Below are positions 1-10,932 of a stretch of 64,000 nt of DNA, piece after piece. The stretch covers positions 248,001 through 312,000 of the forward strand of contig CAJQUW010011512.1 of the NCBI GenBank assembly GCA_907163375.1. The letters run 5' to 3'. The DNA is from Prostheceraeus crozeri (lineage: Eukaryota > Platyhelminthes > Polycladida > Euryleptidae). A model generated the notes under the pieces. It did no database searches, had not been told where the DNA came from, and was given only the letters and a program-made list of their open reading frames with translations. Every line of letters begins with the position of its first letter. Position 1 is the first letter of the stretch. A program made the position numbers and the translations under genes.

Positions 1-1796
1 GAAATATAAGCCTTGAGTGACATTTCTTTTAATGTCAGTTTTGCCATTTGAGAGAAAGCAACATTGGGGATGACGGCAAAAGAATGATTTGTGATATATC
101 TAATGTTGATTATTCTAAGATCGACTTGCTGTTTAACAATAATTACTGTTAGAAAATACATAAGCGTCTGACTTGTCTGTAGTCACACTACGTAAGTAGT
201 GGTTTTGCAATGAAGCCCGTGAAAATCTCCTTAATGATGGATGTATGTGCCCTGAATTTGAAGAAGTAGTGAGATTGAATCACAGAATTCAACAATGCTC
301 CTTCTTTTGGATTGCCTGTATTGCACATATAAAATCTATATTCTTTGAATATTTGTTGAGGTTGTGATGTAAAAGAGCATGAAGTTATTCTGTCTTAAAT
401 AAGATAAGACAATGAATTCGTTGAATTTCACGTGTTTCGTTCTACCGGTCTCTGAGCTGGCACAAGTTGAAAAAGCTGATGCACCGCTCATATCACTTTC
501 AGAAGTTGAAAATGAAAGAAAAGTTCTTGTTTGGAAATGTTATCATTTCTTGATGAGCACTATAACACATCTCATAGCTCATGAACAAGAATTCAGAAGT
601 TTTCAGCTCAAGAATTATTTTTTACACGATTTAGCTAGTATTCAGTAATTTAAACTCAATAGTCACATTTTTGATGTTTGTTTTAGATCATAAAATGATT
701 TCGTTATATTATGTTTTATTTCATTCGATTCTTTGATAATCTTCAGATGGTTTAATTATTAATGCATGTTGTATGCCGCCTCAAGTCATTGACGTTAAGG
801 AAATTCGTTCAAACAGTGGCGATCGATTACTTTGATAATACCATTAGCCTTTGACAAGTATTTTATAGAAAATGGGAAGCGGTAAGACTTTGATGTTTTT
901 TGTTTTAAAAAGCAGAGGCTGTTATCGGATCTCTTTGTTGGCGCATGGTTAACTGACTAATATGAAAGTAAACTAGAAAATGGAGGTAGCTTGGTTTGTC
1001 ATTTCTAGAGACATCGTGCGTAAATACACTTTTCATTCATGGTCGATTGTTCATTGTTATGTTGAAACTGAAAGCGGCTGGTGAAATCTTGAGACAAGGG
1101 AAACGAGTTTAAGAAATCGGCTTTTTGTTGGGTTAACTTACAATGTGAGAAGTTTGACAATTAAGTTTTGTGTTGATGTATACCAATGCCTTTAACTGAG
1201 AACAACTGTCACTTAATTATCAGATATACTTATTAATTCTTGGCCCTGCTGGTGGATGTCTGGCTTCTTTGAGCAATGATGTCTACAAGGTGGGCTAAAG
1301 CTACTGCTGGATCAGCCAAATGGCATCACGGGCGTGATTAGAATTCATCCCGGATACGATGATTTATGAGCAGTTTTGTGGAATCAGTGAATGCTGCAAC
1401 TGCAAAATGTGGACAGTCATTTTCTCATTTTCCCGTTGTAGTTAATGATACTACATATGCATACATAGCGTATGTGTCTGTACAAGTGCTATCAATGCTA
1501 TCAATTAATTGATTGTGATAAAGCAATTGCAATTGATTGATGCAATTAATTGATTTTGTTTTGTAGTGTTGTAATGTGGAAGGCAATCAAATGACTGATT
1601 TGCTCACAGTGCCGTCACTACTAGTCTACTCACCATCGCAGGAAAAACATTCCACTTTCACTGATATATTTAGATACTAAGCTTGCAAAGCATATCTTAT
1701 TCACAACTCGCTTTGATCACACATAATAATCCAAAACGATAAATACATCGCACTCTCATCGAATTTGGAGTTTTCTAATTAAAGCTGCTGACGATA
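1..1796. other. No gene recognised
   Basis: AT-rich sequence with many stop codons in all frames. The longest open frame is 78 codons at 412-648 on the plus strand; its translation resembles no family I know and it has no convincing splice borders, so I do not call it. Around 1490-1560 the sequence is a patchwork of short TCAATTAATTGAT-like palindromes. I see no transposon ends here. Confidence 0.6.
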
Positions 1797-2001
1797 GGGT
1801 CATTTCATCGACAGGTATTTTCGTCGACAGGTCTTCTCATTGACAGGTGCATGATTTTCGCTCAAGAGTATCATTAGATTGTTAAAAACATACATTTAAG
1901 TTAACTCAATAATTCATAGACATCAAGCTATGATGTCTTTGAGCTTTATCAAGGACTCCAATGTCCTGTGACTCTGGACATAGACATTGATGAAATGACC
2001 C
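1797..2001. repeat. Possible small inverted-repeat element with a 16-bp tandem
   Basis: The ends carry the inverted repeat GGGTCATTTCATC (1797-1809) and its complement (1989-2001). Directly inside the left end a 16-bp unit with the core CGACAGGT repeats three times (about 1806-1853). A MITE is the simplest reading, but the ends match no superfamily I know and the flanking duplication is not clear (GACGAT on the left, GTCGAT on the right). Confidence 0.3.
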
Positions 2002-2284
2002 TGTCGATAGAGTGAGCCAAATATATGTACATGTACATATATAATGGATATAATTGCTTCGAGTTGTAGATAGTTCTGCGCATAGCTAATTCAGTCCTTA
2101 AAATCCGGAAGGTAGGGTCTCTCATTTATTGCGGCATTCTGTAAGTGTTACTGCTTGGAATAAAATGCTAATTAGGCTTAAATAAAGCACAAGGAAAACT
2201 GGAGGAGTGCGCACGCTACTGAAGGTGAAGTCTGGGTGACCGAAATGCCTTTATTTTTAAGGCCATTATGCTACGAGATCTGTG
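2002..2284. other. No gene; short perfect palindrome
   Basis: Nothing coding is visible. A 22-bp perfect palindrome built from ATATATGTACA lies at 2021-2042. Confidence 0.5.
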
Positions 2285-2292
2285 GGTGTGCA

Positions 2293-3189
2293 GCTGGGTT
2301 TTTTACATGCCATACACATGCCATGGCATGTCGATTTTGAGATTTACATGCCAGCTGGCATGTCAGTTTTTCACATGTTTTAGAGAATAGTTTTGTGTTG
2401 AACTTTCTTGCCTTTTAAAAAAAATTTACCTAACATTTATTATTCATCCAAAACTCCAAAAAGAACAAGTTCCGAAAAACATCAAAATCACATATTTTAT
2501 TCTTCAAAAACACACTTATAAAAAAACAAGTCAAACTTCTTGTTCCCACATTAAGCGCACTCCTTCTTCGTCGCCGACATCCGCAAGTGAGCTGATGCGG
2601 GTGGAAGCTTGCGAAATGGATCGGCGCTGTGTTTTACCTCTTGACCATTTTTCAAATGCACTTTGATAGTCGTATTGATTCCACTTTTCAGTGTTCAATC
2701 GCAAACGCATCAATGTGTCTACGGTCACGACCGATAATTTGTTGCGCACTTTCGTTTTCAGGCGCGTCATAAGCGAAAAGCCGCGCTTAACAGTCGCATT
2801 TTCAGCACAAAATAGCAATACTGCGTTTCCGATAATCGAAATATTGGGGTACTCCTCTGCACGGCTCAGTAATTTCGCCACCGTACTGCGCCAGTTTTCG
2901 TCTTCTGCATGCCTCAGAAATGTGTGTTTGATAGTGAAAACTACTCATATTTCTCTGATGCTCATATTGCTCTGATACTCATATTCCTCCGGCCTCCTCT
3001 ATAAGCCGATTTGAGTTAAGAGCGTACTTATTGCGTAATTAAAAGAAGCCAAGTTTGTACTTTTACGTGCGTATAAGAGAAATTGTAATAATTTGTGCTG
3101 GCAATGTCATGTTAATTTATGAATTGGCATGTTGATTTTGAGCCCAACATCCCAGGTTGCATGTGGTCTGAAAAATTAAAAAAAACCAG
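2293..3189. mobile_element. hAT-type transposon, internally deleted
   Basis: An 897-bp element. The direct repeat GGGTGTGCAG occurs at 2284-2293 and 3189-3198 and contains the 8-bp target duplication expected for hAT (GGTGTGCA is the best placement). The ends are short imperfect inverted repeats, GCTGGGTTTTTT on the left and CTGGTTTTTTTT read inward from the right. Subterminal copies of CATGCC/GGCATG cluster at 2306-2366 and recur near 3125, and GGCATGTYGATTTTGAG appears at both ends. The interior keeps only the C-terminal part of a hAT transposase on the minus strand, so this is a deletion derivative that cannot move itself. Exact ends are uncertain by one or two bases. Confidence 0.75.
2531..2938 (-). 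pseudogene. hAT transposase, C-terminal dimerisation domain only
   Basis: The minus-strand frame from about 2938 to the stop at 2531 translates to the conserved hAT C-terminus: the YPNIS motif, then NATVKRGFSLM (usual family form NAxVERGFSxM), KTKVRNKLSV, DTLMRLRLN and a final FEKW. This domain dimerises the transposase and completes the RNase H-like catalytic fold in hAT enzymes. The frame runs about 18 codons upstream of the GTG where a simple ORF call would start, and then fails. The BED zinc finger and the catalytic Asp residues are absent. The Glu usual in the VERGFS motif is Lys here, a further sign of decay or divergence. No intact hAT gene lies elsewhere in the window. Confidence 0.8.
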
Positions 3190-3198
3190 GGTGTGCAG

Positions 3199-6100
3199 TC
3201 TCTTGTTTGGCAGTAGAATTAAATTCCGCGACATTTAATGACGTATCACGAACTTCAATTATCTCATTTTCGTCGCTAAAAGATCTAATCTAGCTTCATT
3301 TTTTCTCAATATCAGGAAATGCATTGGTTATTTTATGATACAGCCGTTATTTCCGTGAAATTTCACTGTCATATTTAGAAATTAAATGCCGGGAATTAGC
3401 AGGTAGCCTACAGAATTAAAAAATGTTCTTACATAAATTGTTGTATGCTAAATACATTTATCTTTCCACATTTGCTGTGACAAAGATGAAGGATTGATAA
3501 AAGAATACAGAAAAATACCAAATTGGTCGAAATTCTCACTCGGTGCACCAGCCCGATAATCGGACCAGGCAGAAATGATCGGTGAACCGGTTAGATAATG
3601 TATCATAACCTTTTCTTGGCCCTAAGTACAAGCCCTAAGTCTTAGCATTGACAGTTAGCATGCATGTATAGAAATACTTTTGTTTTCTGTGTATATCACA
3701 GAATTAGATTCATCTGCGCACGCTCCGTTTTCCTAGAAAGGACGGGTTATATGCAACCTTAATATCGAAATGGCACATCACAGAATTAGGCAACTTGCTC
3801 CTTCTCGAATGGATAATTCGTGTATCGCTTACTATTGGAAATGGCAAACAATAAGCTCTCAGCTGGAGGACACCAGAGCCACTGAGTGAGTGGCGTGCGT
3901 GTTGTGATATCACTTCGCACATACCAAAACACACATCGTCTGGCCAACATTCAATTCAGTGTATGCACTAAGTAGTAAGGAATGGTGAGAAGACGATGGC
4001 GAAATTATCAAGTGAACTAATTTTCGTGCGCCTGCTACTTTTTTTAATAATGATCGGAAGGGCCAACATGATGGAGAAAACTTGTGCGCAATGATCTGAA
4101 TTCTTCGAATCTGAAGGAATTGTGGCAATCGAGGCACTTCGCTGATAATCACATTAATCCGCAAGCGACGCACGACTTCTTTTCCTATCTCTGTAATGTA
4201 TTAGGAATTAGTTTTTGCCCACTTAATAGGTTCCTCGATGTGCCGTCGATTTCGAATTAATCACACTTCTAGCCAATCGAAGCAGATCAGCAAAACATTT
4301 AATTCTGTGGGGTGTACTTTGTTCTTAAATAGAAAGCTGTATGTAAAAATAGTCATTCATCGGAGATGAAAATTAGTAAGAAATTGGCTAACGTCACTTG
4401 CAAGCGATCCTTAAGTTACTAATTTAATTCTGAACTGCAGTGAAACAAAGGAGGAAAACTTCGCATTGCTTTCACTTGGATTTTAAGTGCTAGAGTTTGT
4501 TGCACAGAAATTATCATACAATTAACATTTCTTGTCACACCACCTCTCATCAGTCTATCGAGTAAATGGACGTAACTATATCGTTGGGAAGCACACATTT
4601 AGGAAGAAACTATGGAAGTGGGGATGGAGGAGTGATGACAGGCAATTCTAAAGTGAAAATTGATGCTGAACAGCAACGTTTACAATGACATTTGTGAAAC
4701 CACTGCACTAGGAGCAGATTCAGTTTGTTTTGAAATTTCGATAACTTCCCACCTTGCTGCCTACCGTCCAGTGCAATCTGTCAGAGAGGAATGTCGGATT
4801 TTCCGAGGGTTAGAGGAGACGTAACAGCGGAAATATATACTGACGAAGTGATATTGTTGCCGGTAATACTGTAATACGGCATAAGTGATTTTAAGATCAC
4901 GTCTGAGATGAATCCATGCTTGTGTGAATTCACAGTCCTGGCGCTATGAGATGCTGATTTTACCATTTCTTTTAAATGGGTAATCAGCAGGAGGGTTCTA
5001 GCGTGTGATATGCGCTTGTGCATGTATTCAGAGACTAACTCATGCTTTAGAAAAAACGGAATTCCGGAAATTCGGGATGGATTTGATCAAAAATGGAGTG
5101 CAAGAACTTGGAAAGAGGGTACAAAAGATCATGAAGAGACGTTTATCTGGGATTTCCCGGAAATGGCGTGTGACAAGATTCTGGTGGGTGGACTAACTTT
5201 ACGTTCATTAAATTAACAACGTATAGTTGTACGAAAAACGACTCCGCGTTGGTGGACGAGATTACTGCGAATTTTGAGTACAACAACGTATTGCTATTAG
5301 TCTATGTCTCTTGTCACGAAAGTCTATGACGATGTCGAAAACTGCACGGCGCAATATTGCATTGTGCACTTTTGGTATTGCATGGGGTACTATTGGTGGC
5401 AATCATAGAATTCATCAGCACAACAATGTCTCTTAACTAACAGCGATGACATTCCTCGCACCAAAGATGTTTTTGTAATTTCAATTTTGACAGAAGCTGT
5501 CATTGTTAGTTCTTTTTCCGTATTTCTTCGAATAAAAGCCGCTGTTGGAAAATAGACACAATTGAATAAGTAAGACTCCCCCATACACAGTAATTATGAG
5601 AGACGCCTTGAATAATAGGTGCATTTCAAAGTCATGGATTGTATTCATGAAGTAGTGGACTTAAAAATGTACATGTATATTGTACAAGTGCGTTGATTCA
5701 GTGTTTAATAGCCAGCTAGTTAATTAACAAATCACTAATTCGTTGGAGCATCGCGATCATTTTTTTCACTGAAGGCAGAATTTCCAATGGTCATGATCCA
5801 CCTATGCATCTATAAATATAAACAACAAAATTAAGAAATGAGCTGCAAAGAAAAATGAAAAAAAGAATAATTTTTTAGTCAAGACTGCTTCTGCAGGACA
5901 TGTTTTAAAAATTCAAAAATGAGCATATCACATACGCCTATTTTGCTCATAAATCGAATACTGTGAACACAAAATGAAGCTGATACTAGCACCAGGAAAT
6001 CACGGTATTTCGCAACCTTGAGCTGTCAGGTTTGTACACAGTACTTTCGATAAAATCGAAGAACAATAAATCCCCTACAAACAAAAACTGTCAATTATGT

Positions 6101-7183
6101 GAAATCTTCTTGAACCTCCTTGCCACAGCAAACAACAAAAACACACCACTTAACTTGAAATGTACAATTTTTCAAATAATAAAGCACTGATGCAAAAAAG
6201 TGCCTTCTTTGTTAGAAACAATATTTCAATACGAATGTGCTAAAAATTCAAATTGCAAGAACAAATGTAGCAGGCGATTTAAGTCTCAATGACTCCCTTG
6301 GTCTTGGTGCATTTTATCTATCTCCAAATGTTCCACGCTGTTCAATATCCAACCGGTTTCTTGATAATATATTTAATAAGCTCTGATCAAATACTCGTCT
6401 CATTTCAATTGCTGATAATTTTTCTACCCTCTCTTATCAAGTCCATCTCCAAAAGCTCGAGACCCTTTTTCGGAAGGTCAAGGCCCACCTTGAGAACCAC
6501 TATCCAGTTTAGTCCATGTGAGCATAAACATTTGTGCGCAGATGTTTTCATTTTTACCTCGTATAATGACTTGTGATGCCTGTGGAAGTGATAATAGTTC
6601 GAGGTGAATAAAATACGTATTAGAATAATATCTACTAATACATGACGTTTCGATGTTCTTGTATGCGCATGTGACTGTCTCTCACATTGAGTTCATAGTT
6701 GATATCTTGATGGAATAAGGCAATTGATTGACGCATTTGCCCTTTCCCTCGTCCTCACTTAGTCTATAATCTTCTAACTTTTTTCAAGCGCGCATATGCC
6801 TTCCATACTTTCCAGTGTATTATCATGTTGCTCCAACTAATGAATGTTCATCAACTATACCTTTTTGCACGATTATTGCGATTTTTCTTGCTCTTTGGGA
6901 TAATGTTTCTAAGTGAATTTATTCCTCCCCTTCGGCCCATTTCATGCTCACCACTGCGATCATCGAAAAAGAAAAGACATTAAGTGAATATTGAAGTTTT
7001 TGTGTTTGTCTATTATTGGATATTCTTTGACATCGGAACTCAGCCCAAGGAAATAATTCAGAATCTCGGAGGAAATAAAACTTAAATGATTTTTCAATTT
7101 CAAAGTCAAACCTCGTTGATTTAATGTTTCGACTTGCGACATTTTGATGATCAATTTCTTCTGATGAACAGGGTAATCGCGTA
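3199..7183. other. No gene recognised
   Basis: About 4 kb without a supportable gene. Open frames are all short (at most 95 codons), overlap one another on both strands and resemble nothing known. No terminal inverted repeats or tRNA-like boxes were found by eye. Confidence 0.5.
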
Positions 7184-7185
7184 TA

Positions 7186-8384
7186 CAGGGTGATTCAGTT
7201 CAGCCCGCCGGTATTGAAACAGATGTTGTTAACAGATATACAAAAGAGCCGTGAGCAGGAGGTGCTTAGGATTCATTATTTGAAAATAAGGTTGATACCT
7301 CCAGATAAAGAAATAAGGCCAAATTTTTTCGAAATTATACGTTTATTGCCTAATAAAATAAACGTCTAATTGACCTTGAGGATTTTCGTTCAGCAGTGTT
7401 CTTGTTCCGGAGCTCCGTCTTGTTGGTAGATCAATGTCTGTTTGCTCCGAAAAAAAGGAATCACTGTTTCTTGAAGAAGATCACATTATTTTTCAGTAGT
7501 TGCTGTCCCATCGATGACTTCATGCACAATACTATAGTCAAAAGTAATCATCGCCCGAAAACCAATTGGAGATTTGAGGGGTTTTCACATAGGCCTCGCA
7601 TAGATCGCAAGTCACATAGGCCTAGGGTTTTCCGTCGCATGATAAAAACTACTCTGCCGACTGACTTGGCCATTTAAATGAAGAACAGCTTTATCAGTAA
7701 AGGCAAACTTTCGATAAAAGCTAGAATTTTCGTTGTTCGTCAGCAAAACAGTGCGGCAGAAGTTCAACCGAGGATCAAAATCCACATCCTTTGAACAGTT
7801 CTTGCACTTCACTAAATGTGAAAGGTTTTATTTTATTCTTGCACAATACTCAATGCACCAATGATTGCGACGCGTCGAGCTGCGCCGCAACTATCCGCTG
7901 TGAAGTAGGGAGTCTACATGGATTGTCTCTAAACACTTCCAACAATTTCTGCTTCTTTTTCATTAGAAAGTCGACTCTTAACAGGACCACCCGAATGGTT
8001 CATCGGCAACACAGAGTTTGCTCCAATCTCGAATGGTTCTCGCAGGTGGTGACTCTCTCTTCTCAGTGTTTTCATTGAACGCTCTTCCTGTTGATTCGCA
8101 ATTATCAAATGCAATAGAACATGATGCAGCATAAGCGTTATCTTCGTAACTGAAGTTAAAGATAATTCAACTTGCATCGATAAAAATCAAATTTGTTCGG
8201 AATTGTGAAGGAATGCTTAACTGCTTACTTGAGGCAGGTGCCAATGGTAATGACAATTTAAAATATACAAAATCGACTTCTTAATACATAGATAAATAAG
8301 TTGAACTTCATGAACATCGATTTTTTGCTTAGATATCGACTAACCACCTATATCAGTAACGGCGGGCTGAACTGAATCACCCTG
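7186..8384. mobile_element. mariner-like (IS630/Tc1/mariner) transposon, decayed inside
   Basis: A 1,199-bp element bounded by TA dinucleotides (7184-7185 and 8385-8386), the target duplication of this superfamily. The terminal inverted repeats start CAGGGTGATTCAGTTCAG and are identical over 25 bp, then match with two differences to about 32 bp. The interior holds a minus-strand transposase reading frame broken by several stops and frameshifts. The ends are far better preserved than the gene. Confidence 0.85.
7330..8180 (-). pseudogene. mariner-like transposase, degenerate
   Basis: Read on the minus strand from about 8177, family landmarks appear in the right order but in different frames. 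First comes an N-terminal helix-turn-helix region ending LREPFEIGANSV with GGPVKSRLSNEKEAEIV. Next is VQELFKGCGFDPRLNF. Then FTDKAVLHLNGQVSRQ near 7690, which holds the first catalytic Asp (normally SDEA). Finally YQQDGAP near 7411-7430 holds the second catalytic Asp. The frame stops between these blocks, and the C-terminal block with the third acidic residue is not recognisable before the right end. The enzyme would cut and join transposon DNA at TA sites; this copy cannot. Assignment to the superfamily is firm; assignment to a finer clade is not possible by eye. Confidence 0.75.
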
Positions 8385-8386
8385 TA

Positions 8387-9566
8387 TTGCCCTTGCCATG
8401 AAATTATACCACGTTAGTTCAGCCTGTCTCAGTTGTTAAAACGATCATATGAAATGAGATAGATAAGTCTTCTGTGGGTCCTGTGTTCGACGCTGATACT
8501 AGCATGAGGCAAGATAATCGCAGTGATTTTCCATCCATTTATCAGAAACTGTGGGCTGTATAAATCATACGGTTTTATTTCGATTTGTCTCAAATTCCAT
8601 GTTCAATTAACGGGAACCGCTAATAGACGTCCACCTCTAAAGGAGCACTCCCTACAATAGGCCTCCACCTCTAAAGGAGCACACAAACTCAAGCATTCGC
8701 ATGAAGAGGATATGATTTATCAAGATGATTTATCTTTATCAAGATGCCTATAGATGCCATAGTAAGAGGCGTATGTGCACAGTTGCACACGGGGCATGTG
8801 GTGCGGGCCGTTCCTCGGGTCAATTTCAAATTAAGATCAATTTTGTTATCATGTCTCTAGACATTGCATGTCCATCAATAGTAGGTAGATTTGCTGCTAA
8901 TCACTTTATCAGCTTTTCAATACACCAAGTCAACCCCACTGGCTTATTCAGATATCGAGATAATTGAGGCAATGAACTCACATACTTTACCACCTTGCAG
9001 CACGTGTCAGGACTTAAACGGTTTGACTATCGCCTATCTAAATCTCGCAAATCGGGGTCTATGTATTTAAATGGCTTATTTATTTCTTTTCTTTTTACCA
9101 TAATTTCGCGAATAACTTGAATCCTATGAATGTCATTTGCTAAATTAAATAATGGAGGGTAGCACTTCAAAACCTGGCTATTGAAAGATGACACGTCATT
9201 TGATGATAGCCTACGCAGAGTTACACGCATTTTTATCCTCTCTTAATTAAATCAAAATAGAGTAAAAAATGAAAATGATTTTCGAGGACACAATGTTGTT
9301 ATTTTCATAAATACGTCGTATTTTGATCAATTTCTGATAGCATGAAATTGTGATTTCATTAAAAACTTTGCATATGCAGCTATGCGACAACTTATTCTTA
9401 TCGATAACTAGGTTGCCGATGAGAACATTTAACTTCCGCATTTACTTTTTGAACTATTGTCGCTTTGTTTTTCTGCTTGCTTTCCTTTATAAAATACTGA
9501 AAATATTCAGACTGTTCCTGCAAATATAATCTTCAAAAAATCTTCCTTTAAATCAAATTGATTATA
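8387..9566. other. No gene; short tandem duplication
   Basis: No coding sequence is recognised. The 18-bp unit CCACCTCTAAAGGAGCAC occurs twice (8631-8648 and 8665-8682), 34 bp apart. Confidence 0.5.
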
Positions 9567-9806
9567 TCAACTCGGACTGCTTGACGAGAAACAATGATTG
9601 AGGTGGTTAAAATTTCCTTTGAGAGAAAATCCAAGGGCTAGGAGTGTTTGATGTGATGGGAACTTCATGCGATTCACTTCATCCTGTATCCTTTCGGCTT
9701 CTTTTGACCGATCAGCGACATTGGAGAGATTTTCAGTGAAATCTAAGGGTTTGATGTTTGATATTATCTGATTTAATTTGTCAAACAAACTCACTTTAAC
9801 ACAATT
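9567..9806 (-). CDS. Unassigned open frame, possible exon
   Basis: About 79 open codons on the minus strand, with no ATG at the 5' edge. The translation looks helical and charged in the middle (DRSKEAERIQDEVNRM) and ends in a serine run before the stop. It resembles no family I can name. I see no clear splice acceptor or donor. It could be an exon of an unknown gene or a chance frame in AT-rich DNA; I favour chance slightly. Confidence 0.2.
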   Translation of the reverse strand, partial: NCVKVSLFDKLNQIISNIKPLDFTENLSNVADRSKEAERIQDEVNRMKFPSHQTLLALGFSLKGNFNHLNHCFSSSSPS

Positions 9807-10203
9807 TTAATAATTTTCGGAAAATTATCAGATTTTTCAAGACTTTATCTATAGCTATCTTAGCTATCTTTGTATTCATAGATATCGATTTTGTGGAATT
9901 TCATCATATACAACGTGTCTACTGCATTATGCAACATGGAATGCATACAAGTATAGTTAAAGGATATGGTAGTACAGCAGCAATCACATTGCAAGATGTT
10001 TTATGTTTAATTTCAATTCATTTTTTAGCTCACAAAAAATGTCTCGATCAATTCAAATATGTTGCTACTCAGCTCTGTATAGATATAGAAATCTAAATGA
10101 TGTGTGCTACAATTATTCTTCCGAACTAAGTTTAATGTCGCTTGGAAAAAGGTGAATTATTTTTAACTTGATATTTGTTTATAAAATGCTTCGCAATTTA
10201 ATC
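9807..10203. other. No gene recognised
   Basis: AT-rich spacer between the possible exon and the SINE pair. Only short overlapping frames are present. Confidence 0.5.
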
Positions 10204-10352
10204 GACTATCTGAAGAGATTGACAACTATTAAGTCAATACAAGGCACCAACACCCTTGATTACCCGACCGCACTCGCCCGACCTAGGAATCGAACCGAAG
10301 TCCGCGGTGACTAGGCCACGCTGACGGCTCAAAAGGAATGCCAGTGAAGGCA
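10204..10352 (-). mobile_element. SINE-A copy (tRNA-derived), minus orientation
   Basis: Same family as 10377-10565, 20057-20236 and 21728-21873. Read on the minus strand it has a pol III A-box-like GTGGCCTAG, a B box GGTTCGATTCC, then AAGGGTGTTGGTG and a tail ending in a TCTTCAGATA-type motif. About 22 bp between the A-box region and CCGCGGACTTC are missing compared with the neighbouring copy. It lies head to head with the next copy, only 24 bp away. Confidence 0.8.
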
Positions 10353-10376
10353 ACTGAAAAAACAAGTGATGACTTC

Positions 10377-10565
10377 TGCCTTCAATCGAATTCCTTTTGA
10401 GCCGTCAGCGTGGCCTAGTAAAGAAGGTGCGAGCTCGTCTCCACCGCGGACTTCGGCTCGATTCCTAGGTCGGGCGAGTGCGGTCGGGGAATCAAGGGTG
10501 TTGGTGTCTTGTATTGACTTAATCTCAATAGAATACAAGAGTTTTCAATCTCTTCAGATATTCAA
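10377..10565 (+). mobile_element. SINE-A copy (tRNA-derived), plus orientation
   Basis: A full-looking copy with leader, GTGGCCTAG, GAGCTCGTCTCCACCGCGG, B box GGCTCGATTCC (one change from GGTTCGATTCC), GGTCGGGCGAGTGCGGTCGG and a tail ending TCTTCAGATATTCAA. A- and B-box-like motifs at tRNA-like spacing support a tRNA origin and internal pol III transcription. The long open frame that runs through it into the next feature is fortuitous in this part. Confidence 0.85.
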
Positions 10566-10932
10566 TGTACTGCGACAGACGTTTATTGTTAATTTAATCG
10601 ATGCTCCTTTTTGTGACTTCTTTACTTTGCATTCTGAATCGAGACATTTAACAACTCGTGCTCATTCATTCAAACGGTCACCTATTGATCGTCATCACAA
10701 TGATCCTAGGAAGTTCTTTTTTTATCCTCGAATACTGCGAATATGGAACTCATTACCGGAACATGTTGTGTCATAACCATCTCTCTTGATTTTTAAGAGT
10801 TGAAAAATTATGACTTCAACCTATTATGTCCAATGCTTTATTGAGCTGTGTTTCATGATCAATGTTAGCGTTCTCCGGAATCATTAGGGGCCCTTTGCTT
10901 TGCATTATATAGATAAATACATAAACAAATGA
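10566..10932 (+). pseudogene. 3' end of a non-LTR retrotransposon (LINE tail)
   Basis: The frame ending at 10776 translates, from about 10566, into the C-terminal signature of LINE ORF2 proteins: HSESRHLTTRAHSFK, then a DPRKFFFYPRILRIWNSLP block (family pattern FFxxRxxxxWNSLP), then EHVVS followed by a premature stop. The same frame continues after the stop with SLLIFKS, matching the usual SLxxFK ending. The 3' end is an A-rich ATAAATACATAAACAAATGAATAA-like tail to about 10932, as expected of 5'-truncated LINE insertions. Reverse transcriptase and endonuclease are absent. It is a different family from the LINE at 34-37 kb. Confidence 0.75.

Noticed and set aside
10366-10560. First 65 codons of the open frame 10366-10776, and the similar frame 20056-20244.
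   Set aside because: This part is SINE-A sequence; only the end of the first frame is LINE protein.
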